DNA of 64,000 bases from Bacillota bacterium (GTDB lineage Bacteria > Bacillota > Bacilli > Paenibacillales > Paenibacillaceae), in assembly GCA_023433615.1 (NCBI GenBank), contig JAEZCJ010000069.1:44229-108228 (forward strand), written 5' to 3'. Under the pieces are notes generated by a model. That model was given only the letters and a program-made list of their open reading frames with translations. It did no database searches and was not told the origin of the DNA. Below are positions 33,937 to 42,593 of the stretch, piece after piece. How positions within the stretch are numbered: position 1 is the first letter of the stretch; every line of letters starts with the position of its first letter. The position numbers and the translations under genes are program-made.

Positions 33937-34680
33937 TTGATGTATCGGGTTGCCATATGCGATGACGACGGGCAGCAGAGGGAACGGGTCAGGCGGATGC
34001 TGCTCGCCCTGTCGATGAAGGCCGAAATCGACTTCGAAGTGGCGGAGTTCGATGCGGGCGAGCGCTTGCTCGCGCATTATGCGGAGGGGGAGCCTCCATT
34101 TCACATCCTGATTCTCGATATCGAGATGGGCGGCATGGATGGGATTCAGACGGCGCGGAAGCTGAGGGAGATGAAGCGGCATCGCGAGCAGATCGTATTC
34201 TTGACGAGCTATGCCGAATACATGCTGGAGAGCTTCGATGTCGTGACATTCCAATATCTCATCAAGCCGGTGGAACCGGAGATCTTCGAAGCCAAGCTGC
34301 TGATGCTGTGCCGGTACTTCGAAGAGCGGGAGCAGGACATTCTCATCATCAAGTCGGCGCACGAGGAGATCGTGCTGCGGCAAGAGGACATTATCGCCAT
34401 CGAAGCGGCCAAGAGCCTGACGGTGAAGAGCAGGCTGCGATTCACGACGATCGATGCCGTGCATGACGGCAAGGGATTGATCTCCAGCTACGCGGCGGCA
34501 TTGAAGGCTAACAAGTTCCTGCAGATCCATCGTTCGATCCTCATCAATCTCCGCCACGTCCATAAATTTGCGGGCAGCACGGTCATCATGTCGAACGGGA
34601 TGGGGCTGCCGATCGGCCGGTCCAAGGTCAAGGAAGTGAAGGACGCGGTTACCAAATTCATGATCATGAAGGCGGATTGA
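33937..34680 (+). CDS. LytTR-family response regulator
   Basis: A 247-residue regulator: receiver domain with DDD near residues 9-11, Asp61 in ILILDIEMGGMDG and LIKPVEPE; LytTR DNA-binding domain in the second half (VLRQEDIIAIEAAKSLTV, FLQIHRSILINLRHV). This is the AgrA/VirR-type output that binds paired 9-bp sites. TTG at 33937 is nine bases from AGGAG and is adjacent to an ATG at 33940; either may be used. It is followed four bases after the stop by its kinase gene. Confidence 0.88.
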   Translation: MMYRVAICDDDGQQRERVRRMLLALSMKAEIDFEVAEFDAGERLLAHYAEGEPPFHILILDIEMGGMDGIQTARKLREMKRHREQIVFLTSYAEYMLESFDVVTFQYLIKPVEPEIFEAKLLMLCRYFEEREQDILIIKSAHEEIVLRQEDIIAIEAAKSLTVKSRLRFTTIDAVHDGKGLISSYAAALKANKFLQIHRSILINLRHVHKFAGSTVIMSNGMGLPIGRSKVKEVKDAVTKFMIMKAD

Positions 34681-34684
34681 GGCG

Positions 34685-35977
34685 ATGGATGCGATGCTGC
34701 TGCTTCTTAATGTCGGGATTGCGCTGGTCATGGCCGTGCAAGTGAACTTCTACTTCAACTCCGTGCTTGGCAAGGCGAACAGCAAGCCCAACAAGTGGAT
34801 CTATATACTGGCCTTTTTTCTCCTGGATATCGTGTACCTGACGATGCTGCTGTCCGCGCTATGGTCCTCGCTATTCGCGCTGGCACTCATCTTCTGCCTG
34901 TCGCTCGGCTATGAGGCGCAGCTCCGGCTGAAAATCGTATTCTCCGTCCTGTACGCCGTACTGCTGACGCTGATCAATTCCCTCTGCATCTTCCTGCTCG
35001 ATCCTTCCATCTTCAACGTAGAGGACATCGCCGAGCTGTCGGACGGATCGGGCCACCTGCTATTCCTGCTGAGCTGCATGATCATGTTCGCGGTCATCCA
35101 GATGATCCGGTTCATCGCCGGACGCAGGAGCTATGCGCTGCAGTACCGCTATTATCTGCTGTTCCTCAGCGTACCGCTCATCAGCATTTACCAAGTGAAC
35201 GTGCTGACGACGTATAGCGAGAAGAACATTCATTACTTCCTGTCGGTAACCGGCTACATCGTGCTGAACGTGCTGGTCGTCTATGTGCTCGACACGGTAA
35301 TCGCCCGATTCCAGCTGCTGCATGAGAATGCCCAGCTCGAGAAGCAGATGGATTATCAAGATGCCAATTACGAGAAGACGGTCCACAGCTTCAAGAAGAT
35401 CAAGAGCATCATCCACGATACGAACCAGCAGTTCCTGTATGTCGCCCAATGCATCGAGCAAGGCAAGACAGCAGAGGCTGCCGAGCATATTCGCGTGACG
35501 CTGAACCAGATCGAGCAGGTGTATCATAGGGTGAATACCGGCAATCTGGCGGTTGACGCCCTCGTGACGAACGCGCTGAATATCGGACAGGCGAACGGCA
35601 TTCGCGTCGACACGGAGCTCCATATGCTGGATCGCGTCATACCGATCGAGCGTTACGACCTCTGCATCGTGCTGGGGAATATGCTGGATAATGCGATTGA
35701 GGCTTCGAAGAAGGTCAACATCGCCGAAGACCGGCATATCCGCATTCACATTCGCGCAAGCGAGACCGCACTATACGTTCGGATCCGCAATCTTGTGGAC
35801 CGGGAGATTACCGATCTGCGAAGCCGTAAACCGAGCCCCGAATATCATGGCTTCGGCTTGACGAACATTAGACGCATCTGCGAGAAGTACGGCGGACACA
35901 TGACGATCGAGACCGTGTCCCGCACCTTCGACAATATGGTAGTGCTGCCTTATCTCACGGAAGAATCCCCGGCTTGA
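34685..35977 (+). CDS. AgrC-like sensor kinase with GHKL ATPase domain
   Basis: A 430-residue kinase with six membrane helices in residues 1-205, a coiled linker, a phospho-acceptor motif SIIHDTNQQFLYVAQ (His244, the 'HDxxNxx' type of AgrC/NatK kinases) and a GHKL ATPase domain (LGNMLDNAIEAS, HGFGLTNIRRICEKYGG). Such kinases usually detect peptides. No AgrD-like peptide or AgrB protease gene is visible nearby. The gene forms a pair with the LytTR regulator just upstream, and its 3' end overlaps a strong terminator. Confidence 0.87.
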   Translation: MDAMLLLLNVGIALVMAVQVNFYFNSVLGKANSKPNKWIYILAFFLLDIVYLTMLLSALWSSLFALALIFCLSLGYEAQLRLKIVFSVLYAVLLTLINSLCIFLLDPSIFNVEDIAELSDGSGHLLFLLSCMIMFAVIQMIRFIAGRRSYALQYRYYLLFLSVPLISIYQVNVLTTYSEKNIHYFLSVTGYIVLNVLVVYVLDTVIARFQLLHENAQLEKQMDYQDANYEKTVHSFKKIKSIIHDTNQQFLYVAQCIEQGKTAEAAEHIRVTLNQIEQVYHRVNTGNLAVDALVTNALNIGQANGIRVDTELHMLDRVIPIERYDLCIVLGNMLDNAIEASKKVNIAEDRHIRIHIRASETALYVRIRNLVDREITDLRSRKPSPEYHGFGLTNIRRICEKYGGHMTIETVSRTFDNMVVLPYLTEESPA

Positions 35978-36001
35978 ATTGCCGTTCGGGGATTCTTTTC
36001 T
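35961..36001 (+). terminator. Terminator overlapping the end of the AgrC-like kinase gene
   Basis: AAGAATCCCCG (35961-35971, inside the coding region) pairs perfectly with CGGGGATTCTT (35987-35997), continuing into TTCTTCG. The stop codon lies in the loop side of the structure. Confidence 0.8.
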
Positions 36002-36110
36002 TCGTTTCGGGGCTTACCGCCGCGTTCCCGTTCGCCTTCTGTGTATGATGAGGGCAGCAAGGGGAGCAAGTCGAGCAACCACCATTCCGAAGGAGAAAGA
36101 GGGAGTAACG

Positions 36111-38198
36111 ATGATGATGATGATGATGAAGTGGAAAAAGACGGGCGCGGCGGCCATGGCAGCCTTGCTGCTCGCGCTGCCGGTCGCGGAGCGCGACGCG
36201 AATGCAAGCAGCGGAACGGCAGGCACCGCGACCCGTGACACGGCTCGCGAAGTGGCAGAAGCGCTGACCGGCGGATATGGCGCGAGCGCCGTGCAGTACG
36301 CGATCCGGGACGAAGGGAGGTTCGCATTGTCGGAGGGAATCGGGCTGCAGGAGGATGGCAGCTTGGCGCCGATCGCGACGGATACGATGTTCGGCATCGC
36401 CTCGATCAGCAAGATGCACGTGACCGCATCGGCGATGATGCTGGCCGACGCAGGCAAGCTCGACATCGACCGGCCGTTAACGGCATACATCCCGGAGTTC
36501 CGGATGGCCGACGAACGCTACGAGCAGATTACGCCGCGCATGCTGATGAATCACTCAGCGGGCTTGTATGGCTCGCATTATAAGAACAGCATGTTCTTCG
36601 ACGACAACAATATGGAGAACTACGAGATGCTGCTGGAGAACCTGCGCAGCGAGCGGCTGAAGTCCGATCCGGGTGAGTATTCCGTCTATGCCAACGACGG
36701 CTTCCAGCTGCTGGAGCTGCTGGTGGAGCGGGTGAGCGGGATGAGCTACACTGCGTACCTGGCGCAGAAGGTGAGCGGTCCGCTGGGGCTGACGGGCACG
36801 AAGACGCCGCTCGACGCGTTCGACCGCGGCCGCCTGCAGCCGGGCAGGCTGCTAGGCCTTCCGTGGGTGTTGCCGACCGAGAGCACGAACGTCATCGGCA
36901 CCGGCGGCGTCTATTCGACGGCAGAGGAGCTGACGCTGTTCGCGGAAGTGTTGACGGGCGAGCGGCCGGAGCTGCTGTCCGCAGATGCGGCCGATGCGAT
37001 GGCGCAGCCCGAATACAGGAAGGGCGTATGGGTCGAGGATGAGCAGAACATTTTCGGCTACGGCTTAGGCTGGGATTCGGTTGATCTGGCTCCATTCGGC
37101 GATTACGGCATCCGGGCGCTGACCAAAGGCGGCGATTCGACGGTGTATCACTCGGCGCTGATTGCCTTGCCGGACCATCAGGTGTCGATCGCGCTGTTGA
37201 CCGTCGGGAGCAATTCGCTCTACAATACGGCTGCCGCAACGAAGATACTGCTGGCGTACCTGCAAGAGACCGGGCGAATCGCAGCCGTTCACCCGGACAT
37301 CGCCTTCGAGCCGCCCGTACCGCAAGCCATGCCTGACAGCATGAAGGCCTATGCCGGCCTCTACGGGTCCATGGCCCCGCTGCAACGCATCGCGATCGAT
37401 GATGGCGCAATTGAATTGCCCTACCTATTGGGCGGCTTCATCCCCGAGCAGACCTACGTCTACACCGGCAACGGTACATTCACCGGTCCGGACGGACGCA
37501 CGGCCATCAGCTTCGACGATCAGTCGAACGGCAACACGTATATGCGCGTCAGGAGCGTACTGGAATTCCCGGGCCTCGGACAATCGGTGCTTGCTTATTA
37601 CGAATCGCAGAAGCTGGAGGATAACGCCATAGACGAATCCGTTGCCGATGTCTGGAAGGGACGCAGCGGCAAGACCTATTATGCGCTCGACGAGGCTATC
37701 AACTCGCAATCCTATTTGTCGCCGGCGGCCTTGAGCAAGGTCGTTGCATTCGACGAGCAAGGCGGCTATGCGAACAATGCGCGCGTCCTGGATGCGGACC
37801 ATGCGGTGAACGCCGTCGAGATCCCGGTCATGAACGGCCGCGACGTGACCGATCTGGCATTCACGCGTTCCGCCGGCATCGAATACCTGAAGGCCGACGG
37901 CCGCGTCTATGTCGGGGAAGAGGCCGTGAAGCCGCTCTACGAGGGAGCAGCATCCATCGTGACCATTCCGGCAACGGGTTATGTCCGCTGGTTCAAGGTC
38001 GGCGAGGGAGCCGCAGGGCGTACGATGAAGGTGGCGCTTCCGGCGCGTAGCGGGTTCGCCGTCTATGACGCGAACGGCATGCCGGCGAATATCACGGCAG
38101 CCACCGGGACGAATACGGCCGTGCTGCCGGAGAACGGCTTGATCGTCTTCGGCGGCCAACCGGGCGATGTCATGAAGATCACGCTGACATCCCGCTAA
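36111..38198 (+). CDS. Secreted serine hydrolase (beta-lactamase/PBP4* family) with long C-terminal extension
   Basis: A 695-residue secreted protein. It starts in a run of six consecutive ATG codons followed by KWKKTG and a hydrophobic stretch (signal peptide, about 1-32). The hydrolase domain (about 40-400) has SISK (in FGIASISKMHV), Tyr-Ala-Asn in YSVYANDGFQLLE and MLMNHSAGLYGSH, and a GGDSTVYHS segment near the third motif. Residues 400-695 form a beta-rich extension with no family I can name. GGGAG lies five bases before the first ATG. It follows the LytTR/AgrC-like pair and ends tail-to-tail with the MscS gene, overlapping by four bases. Confidence 0.85.
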   Translation: MMMMMMKWKKTGAAAMAALLLALPVAERDANASSGTAGTATRDTAREVAEALTGGYGASAVQYAIRDEGRFALSEGIGLQEDGSLAPIATDTMFGIASISKMHVTASAMMLADAGKLDIDRPLTAYIPEFRMADERYEQITPRMLMNHSAGLYGSHYKNSMFFDDNNMENYEMLLENLRSERLKSDPGEYSVYANDGFQLLELLVERVSGMSYTAYLAQKVSGPLGLTGTKTPLDAFDRGRLQPGRLLGLPWVLPTESTNVIGTGGVYSTAEELTLFAEVLTGERPELLSADAADAMAQPEYRKGVWVEDEQNIFGYGLGWDSVDLAPFGDYGIRALTKGGDSTVYHSALIALPDHQVSIALLTVGSNSLYNTAAATKILLAYLQETGRIAAVHPDIAFEPPVPQAMPDSMKAYAGLYGSMAPLQRIAIDDGAIELPYLLGGFIPEQTYVYTGNGTFTGPDGRTAISFDDQSNGNTYMRVRSVLEFPGLGQSVLAYYESQKLEDNAIDESVADVWKGRSGKTYYALDEAINSQSYLSPAALSKVVAFDEQGGYANNARVLDADHAVNAVEIPVMNGRDVTDLAFTRSAGIEYLKADGRVYVGEEAVKPLYEGAASIVTIPATGYVRWFKVGEGAAGRTMKVALPARSGFAVYDANGMPANITAATGTNTAVLPENGLIVFGGQPGDVMKITLTSR

Positions 38199-39445
38199 CC
38201 CGTGAATTGCCGCTCCGACCGGGCATGCAAGGCAAGATTGAGATCATGTCCGCTCGGCTTCTGGAATACCCGGAGGCCGAACTCGGGCACAACGGCAAGG
38301 ATATGGTCGAATATATCGGACTGGATGCCCTCATACACGCTCCACCTGATATCGTTCGTGAAGGCGTAAATTTCGATAGGCAGGCCGGTCTCGCCGGGCG
38401 ACAGCTGTCTCACCATGATCGTCATGTCCTTGTGGATCATGGGATGCTGCTGGAGATAATGCTGAATGTACATGCGGAACACGCCGATATTGGTAAGCGC
38501 GCGACCGTTGACGCGATTGGAAGTGTCGAGGTCAGCGTTATGGGCTTCAATCTCGCGCACCTTATCCAGAATATATTCGGACAGGTAATGAATGCTCTTG
38601 AACTTCGCGATCCATTCTTCCGAACAGAACGTTATGCTGCTGGTATCGATGAATATGGAGCGTTTGATCCGCCGTCCGCCGGCATTCTGCATCCCGCGCC
38701 AGTTCTTGAAGGAGTCCGAGATTAAGGCGTAGCTAGGAATCGTGACGATCGTTTTATCCCAGTTCTGTACCTTTACGGTGTTGAGCGAGATATCGATGAT
38801 ATCTCCGTCAGCGCCGTATTTGGGCATCTCGATCCAGTCGCCGACGCGGACCATATCGTTGGAGGACAACTGGACGCCGGCTACAAGCCCTAACAGCGAA
38901 TCCTTGAACACCAGCATCGTTACCGCCGAGAGCGCGCCGATGCCGCTTAGCAGAATAAGCGGGCTCTCGCCGATCAGGTTGGCGATCAGCAGGATGCCGG
39001 AGATGACGAACACGATGATTTTCACGACTTGAATGTAGCCTCTGATCGGTCTGGCCTTGGAGATTTCGTATGTCCGGTAAATATCGTTAACGGCATTGAG
39101 GAAGGAGCTGATGACCAGGGTGCCGACGATAATCATGTAGGTCCATACCCCTGTTACAATGAGTTGTTGATAAGCCGGGAACGTCGATGAGAAATAGTAG
39201 ATGATGATCGCCGGGACAAAGTGCGAGAGCTTACGGAAGACCTTGTGCTCCAGGATGATGTTATCCCACTCGTAGCGGTTATTCTGAATGATTCTCGTAA
39301 TGATCGTGAGCACGACTTTCTTGGCGATATAATTCGCGAGGATGCTTAGCAAGGCAATCCCCACGATCAGGATGATATTCGTTAAGTAACCCGTCGCCTC
39401 GCTGTTTACGCCTGCTTGGATGAGCCATTGTTCGATGAATGCCAT
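38195..39445 (-). CDS. MscS-family mechanosensitive channel, YbdG-like
   Basis: A 416-residue membrane protein with five to six helices in the first half. The pore-lining helix is seen as ALSAVTMLVFKDSLLGLVAG, followed by the MscS beta domain VGDWIEMPKYGADGDIIDISL and TIVTIPSYALISDSFKNWRG. The long C-terminal domain (RRIKRSIFIDTSS to LNLALHARSER) matches YbdG-type channels, which protect against mild hypo-osmotic shock. GGAGGAAACC precedes the ATG at 39445. It stands alone on the minus strand. Confidence 0.9.
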   Translation of the reverse strand: MAFIEQWLIQAGVNSEATGYLTNIILIVGIALLSILANYIAKKVVLTIITRIIQNNRYEWDNIILEHKVFRKLSHFVPAIIIYYFSSTFPAYQQLIVTGVWTYMIIVGTLVISSFLNAVNDIYRTYEISKARPIRGYIQVVKIIVFVISGILLIANLIGESPLILLSGIGALSAVTMLVFKDSLLGLVAGVQLSSNDMVRVGDWIEMPKYGADGDIIDISLNTVKVQNWDKTIVTIPSYALISDSFKNWRGMQNAGGRRIKRSIFIDTSSITFCSEEWIAKFKSIHYLSEYILDKVREIEAHNADLDTSNRVNGRALTNIGVFRMYIQHYLQQHPMIHKDMTIMVRQLSPGETGLPIEIYAFTNDIRWSVYEGIQSDIFDHILAVVPEFGLRVFQKPSGHDLNLALHARSERQFTG

Positions 39446-39543
39446 GGTTTCCTCCTTCGCGGATAGTAGAAGTGTCCGTCTAGTATAACATAAGGCGGAA
39501 TCGCGTTTAGGCCCTGCCGCAGATCGTTAGTTCCCCGAAATGA

Positions 39544-39570
39544 CCGCTTACCCCTGAATTTTGCCGCTTA
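39544..39570. repeat. 20-bp-spaced direct repeat CCGCTTA upstream of a serine-hydrolase gene
   Basis: GACCGCTTAC and TGCCGCTTAAC carry the shared CCGCTTA at 39544-39550 and 39564-39570, two helical turns apart. LytTR proteins bind two similar 9-bp sites about 21 bp apart, and a LytTR gene lies 1.3 kb downstream. This is a suggestion only; the match to the published LytTR consensus is partial. Confidence 0.3.
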
Positions 39571-39649
39571 ACGCAAAAGCATTTTCCAATCCTCAGCCGA
39601 CGCGTACATTGATGGTGATCACATCCAGGAATCGAAAGGCGGTTAACGC

Positions 39650-40831
39650 ATGAAAGCTGGGGTCCTAATAATCGTTGGTTTACTCGTCTTAGCCGGAACT
39701 GCAGTCGGGATATTCGCCTATCTGAACAGGCCGATATCGGAAGAGGCCGTTACCGAGAGAATCGCGCAGCATCTAGCGAAGGTGGTGGAGAAAAGCGACT
39801 CCTTATCCAGCGCGTTATTGACCATACATTCCGACAAGACCGGATACTCGGAACAATTCGCCGTAGGCACGATGCGGCATGCCTCCGATCAACCCGTTCG
39901 CATCGACAGTCAATATCATTCAGCAAGCGTAGGGAAAACCATGTGCGCCGCCGTCTTCGGCATGTTGGTAGACGAGGGTAAGATCCGCTATGACGATACG
40001 ATCCGTACATGGCTGGGCGACGACGTCCTTCAGGGACTGTTCGTGATCGACGGCACGGACTATAGCGGGCAAGTCACGATTAGGCAGCTATTGAGCCATA
40101 CCTCAGGCGTAGGCGATTATTTCGAGGGTCCGGTGAAGAGCGGTCTGCCGATGCTGGAGATGATCGCGGCCAACCCGGATCGATCCTTCACGCCGAAGGA
40201 TCTGATCGCCTTCACGCGGGACTATCAAGAGCCGGTCGGACTGCCCGGACAGCAATTCTATTATTCGGATACAGGCTACATTCTGCTCGGTCTCATCCTG
40301 GAAGCGATCGAAGGCCGAGCCTATTCGGCAATTCTGGAAACGCGATTATTCGAGCCGCTGGGCATGAACGATAGTTATCTCATGTTCGCTCGAGCGGAAC
40401 CGGCCGACATTGTCGGGGTATACGCGAACGGCATCGACTTAAGCGACCGGCAAGCATTGTCGGTCGACTGGTCAGGCGGCGGCGTCGTCACGACGATGAA
40501 TGATCTCTTGACGTTCATGAGGGCACTCGTCAGCGGGTCGCTATTATCGGATGAAGCGTATGGACAGATGACCGATTTTGAGCATCGCTATGATAAAGGG
40601 ATTTATTACGGCATGGGCATGATGGCCTTCGACTTCAGCGAATTGTCATTCCTATTAGGCTCGATGTCCGATGTATATGGCGGCGTAGGCGCTACGGGGA
40701 CGTACGTCTTGTATGATCCTGCGGAGGACACTTATTATGTTGCGAACTTCGGTTCCTTGGATTACGCAGAGAAGAGCATCGAGGAATTCGTAAAAATTAG
40801 AATGATTTATGGTAGGATGATAACGGAATAG
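39650..40831 (+). CDS. Membrane-anchored serine hydrolase (beta-lactamase family)
   Basis: A 393-residue protein with one N-terminal membrane helix (residues 4-25), acting as an uncleaved anchor or signal, and an external beta-lactamase-family domain. The nucleophile motif is SVGK in HSASVGKTM; LLSHTSGVGDYF follows; the second motif reads Tyr-Ser-Asp in YYSDTGYILLG rather than Tyr-x-Asn, a substitution also found in some esterase-like members. The third region is GATGTYVLYDP. It is the third such hydrolase in the window. A LytTR gene follows 35 bases downstream and may be co-transcribed. Substrate unknown. Confidence 0.86.
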   Translation: MKAGVLIIVGLLVLAGTAVGIFAYLNRPISEEAVTERIAQHLAKVVEKSDSLSSALLTIHSDKTGYSEQFAVGTMRHASDQPVRIDSQYHSASVGKTMCAAVFGMLVDEGKIRYDDTIRTWLGDDVLQGLFVIDGTDYSGQVTIRQLLSHTSGVGDYFEGPVKSGLPMLEMIAANPDRSFTPKDLIAFTRDYQEPVGLPGQQFYYSDTGYILLGLILEAIEGRAYSAILETRLFEPLGMNDSYLMFARAEPADIVGVYANGIDLSDRQALSVDWSGGGVVTTMNDLLTFMRALVSGSLLSDEAYGQMTDFEHRYDKGIYYGMGMMAFDFSELSFLLGSMSDVYGGVGATGTYVLYDPAEDTYYVANFGSLDYAEKSIEEFVKIRMIYGRMITE

Positions 40832-40866
40832 CGCAGGTCCTATGTTGGCATTAGGAGACGTACAGG

Positions 40867-41406
40867 ATGGTTCAATTACGATGCTCTAGCAAGGTGTACG
40901 ACAAAATCAGGCAAGAATTAGCCAAGTACCAGATTGACGTGCAGCAAGACAGCGATCTGGTCCTCGTCGAACGCGGGCATGACATGCCTAGCGACAAGCC
41001 GTGCATCGTATTCGATGCGATTGACTACATGGACGTGGTCCGGCTCTTGGTCTCCGGCATTCGAGAGGACGTTCATTATAGGCATACGCTAACGGGCTTA
41101 AGCGACAATAAATTTGCCGTCATGGAACCGCAAGATGTGTTCTACCTGGAGGCAGGCGCGGACGGCCTGACGGCCTATACCGGCACCAAGCCCTACAGCG
41201 TCAAGGAAACTTTGCATTACTACGAAACCATGTGGGCAGCCGTCGGCTTCATCCGAATCAATAAGTCGCAGCTCGTGAATCTGCTTCGCGTGAAGGAGAT
41301 CATCCCATGGTTCAACTCCAGGTATGTCCTTCGAATGGAGAACGGCGCCGAGCTCGAAGTATCCAAGATGTTCTCGAAGAAGCTTCGCAATACACTCAAC
41401 ATGTAG
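40867..41406 (+). CDS. LytTR DNA-binding regulator without a receiver domain
   Basis: A 179-residue protein. The C-terminal 100 residues are a LytTR domain (VMEPQDVFYLEAGADGLTAY, VGFIRINKSQLVNLLRVKEI, SRYVLRMENGAELEVSK). The first 75 residues form a small alpha/beta unit of unknown fold without phospho-acceptor motif. LytTR regulators of this size are typically controlled by a membrane partner encoded next to them (LytTR regulatory systems), and a DUF3021-like membrane gene follows ten bases after the stop. AGGAG precedes the ATG. Confidence 0.86.
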   Translation: MVQLRCSSKVYDKIRQELAKYQIDVQQDSDLVLVERGHDMPSDKPCIVFDAIDYMDVVRLLVSGIREDVHYRHTLTGLSDNKFAVMEPQDVFYLEAGADGLTAYTGTKPYSVKETLHYYETMWAAVGFIRINKSQLVNLLRVKEIIPWFNSRYVLRMENGAELEVSKMFSKKLRNTLNM

Positions 41407-41416
41407 GGGAATGAAT

Positions 41417-41851
41417 ATGGGGAAAATCCATTTAGAGAATACGATCAAGTCCTTCTTTCTTGGCCTCTTCATAGGCATCGCCCTGCAGTTCTACGACCGC
41501 TTCGATGCGTCGATCGAGGATGTTGCGCTGCGGGTATTGGCCAGCGGGAGCATCGGGTTCATTATCGGCCTCATAACGGAATGGCTGACATCGATTCTGC
41601 CGATCCGCATGGCCAATGCGCGTATGTACTTCTTCATCAACAACGTCATTGCGCTCGTCGTTACGGCAATCCTGATGGGATCCTCCGTATTGATCGTATC
41701 GGCCGATGAACGAATGGGCATGAAGGAGATCGCGCAGATCATGCTGATCGTTCTCGGCATTGTCTGCTTGGCCAATCTGTTCGATTATGGGATGTACCGC
41801 CGTGCCCAGAGCAAATTGCGCCGATTCAAGATGTCCATGAAGGATCAATGA
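41417..41851 (+). CDS. Four-helix membrane protein, DUF3021-like partner of the LytTR regulator
   Basis: A 144-residue membrane protein with four hydrophobic helices (FFLGLFIGIALQF, LASGSIGFIIGLITEWL, FFINNVIALVVTAILMG, IMLIVLGIVCLANLF) and a basic C-terminal tail (YRRAQSKLRRFK). Size and layout fit the DUF3021 proteins regularly encoded with LytTR regulators. In studied LytTR systems the membrane protein holds the regulator inactive; that role is inferred here. The start at 41417 follows TAGGGG by seven bases; ATG 41411 is too close. Confidence 0.75.
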   Translation: MGKIHLENTIKSFFLGLFIGIALQFYDRFDASIEDVALRVLASGSIGFIIGLITEWLTSILPIRMANARMYFFINNVIALVVTAILMGSSVLIVSADERMGMKEIAQIMLIVLGIVCLANLFDYGMYRRAQSKLRRFKMSMKDQ

Positions 41852-41903
41852 GGATTCCGGGGGAGTCGCTCGGTCTCTATGAGGAGAACGGAGCTGCCCC
41901 CGC

Positions 41904-42395
41904 TCAAGTGAGGCTCACAACCTGGTTGATCTCCGTACCCTCCGTATTCTTGCCTAACATTCTGCTCAACATAAATTTGACCATCTTGAACGAGTTGCCG
42001 GTGTCCCAATATTCGGCTGTATGGGCATCCACCTTGATGAGAACCAGATTGGGGTCATCCACCGTCGTCTCCAGCAGCTGCTCATACATCGGATTCCAGA
42101 ATTGCGCGATCTTCTTCCTATCGTCGACCAATTCGGCATCGCCCCGGATCGAGACATAGGACTTGCCCATATAGGCTACGTTCACGTGCCGGTTCCGGAG
42201 CAGCTCGTGGAATTTGTCGCTGTCTTTCTTGGTCAGGAACCACAGGTTGCCGTCGAACTCGATATCCTGGGTACGCATGGGGCGCGAGACCAATCCTTCC
42301 TCCGACACTGTCGTAAGCATCGCGATATCGATATCCTTGATTAATGCATGAACCGTTCGGATCGCATCTTGATGGTCGGTAACGGTATTCGTCAT
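41904..42395 (-). CDS. Pyridoxamine-5'-phosphate-oxidase-fold protein, general stress protein 26 type
   Basis: A 163-residue split-barrel protein: IDIAMLTTVSEEGLVSRPM, LWFLTKKDSDKFHEL, VNVAYMGKSYVSIRGDAEL and FWNPMYEQLL are the standard elements of the stress-protein 26/Pyrid_ox_like group, which binds FMN, FAD or F420. It is not a true PdxH. The ATG at 42395 has AAGGTGATC upstream; the frame is open to 42491. It is divergent from mqo across a 200-bp region with repeat-type regulatory sites. Confidence 0.85.
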   Translation of the reverse strand: MTNTVTDHQDAIRTVHALIKDIDIAMLTTVSEEGLVSRPMRTQDIEFDGNLWFLTKKDSDKFHELLRNRHVNVAYMGKSYVSIRGDAELVDDRKKIAQFWNPMYEQLLETTVDDPNLVLIKVDAHTAEYWDTGNSFKMVKFMLSRMLGKNTEGTEINQVVSLT

Positions 42396-42476
42396 GGGAT
42401 CACCTTTTCGCGGGAGATTAACGCCTATTTTCCCCTTGTTCCGCTGCATTATTCTGGACGCGCATAGCTCGAACAG

Positions 42477-42506
42477 GCATTGTTGGGGCAATGTTCGCGC
42501 AATGTT
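42477..42506. promoter_or_regulatory. Three direct repeats GCAWTGTT with exact 11-bp period
   Basis: GCATTGTT (42477), GCAATGTT (42488) and GCAATGTT (42499) follow each other at exactly 11-bp steps between the divergent PNPOx-fold and mqo genes, about 90 bases before the mqo start. The geometry is that of tandem response-regulator binding sites. The cognate regulator is unknown. Confidence 0.6.
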
Positions 42507-42528
42507 GAAAATTTCATATGAAAATAGC

Positions 42529-42558
42529 GTCGATAATCGACATTAACTATCGTATAAT
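42529..42558 (+). promoter_or_regulatory. Predicted mqo promoter with a 13-bp palindrome over the -35 region
   Basis: TATAAT at 42553-42558 is a perfect -10 box 36 bases before the mqo ATG. The expected -35 position has no good hexamer but is covered by the inverted repeat GTCGAT-A-ATCGAC (42529-42541), a likely operator or activator site. Confidence 0.6.
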
Positions 42559-42593
42559 AAGAGTTACAATCTTAGGATATAAGGGCGGTAATA

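Noticed and set aside
41904..42395. pdxH (true pyridoxamine phosphate oxidase)
   Set aside because: Short single-domain split barrel of the general-stress-protein-26 type lacking the PdxH C-terminal part.
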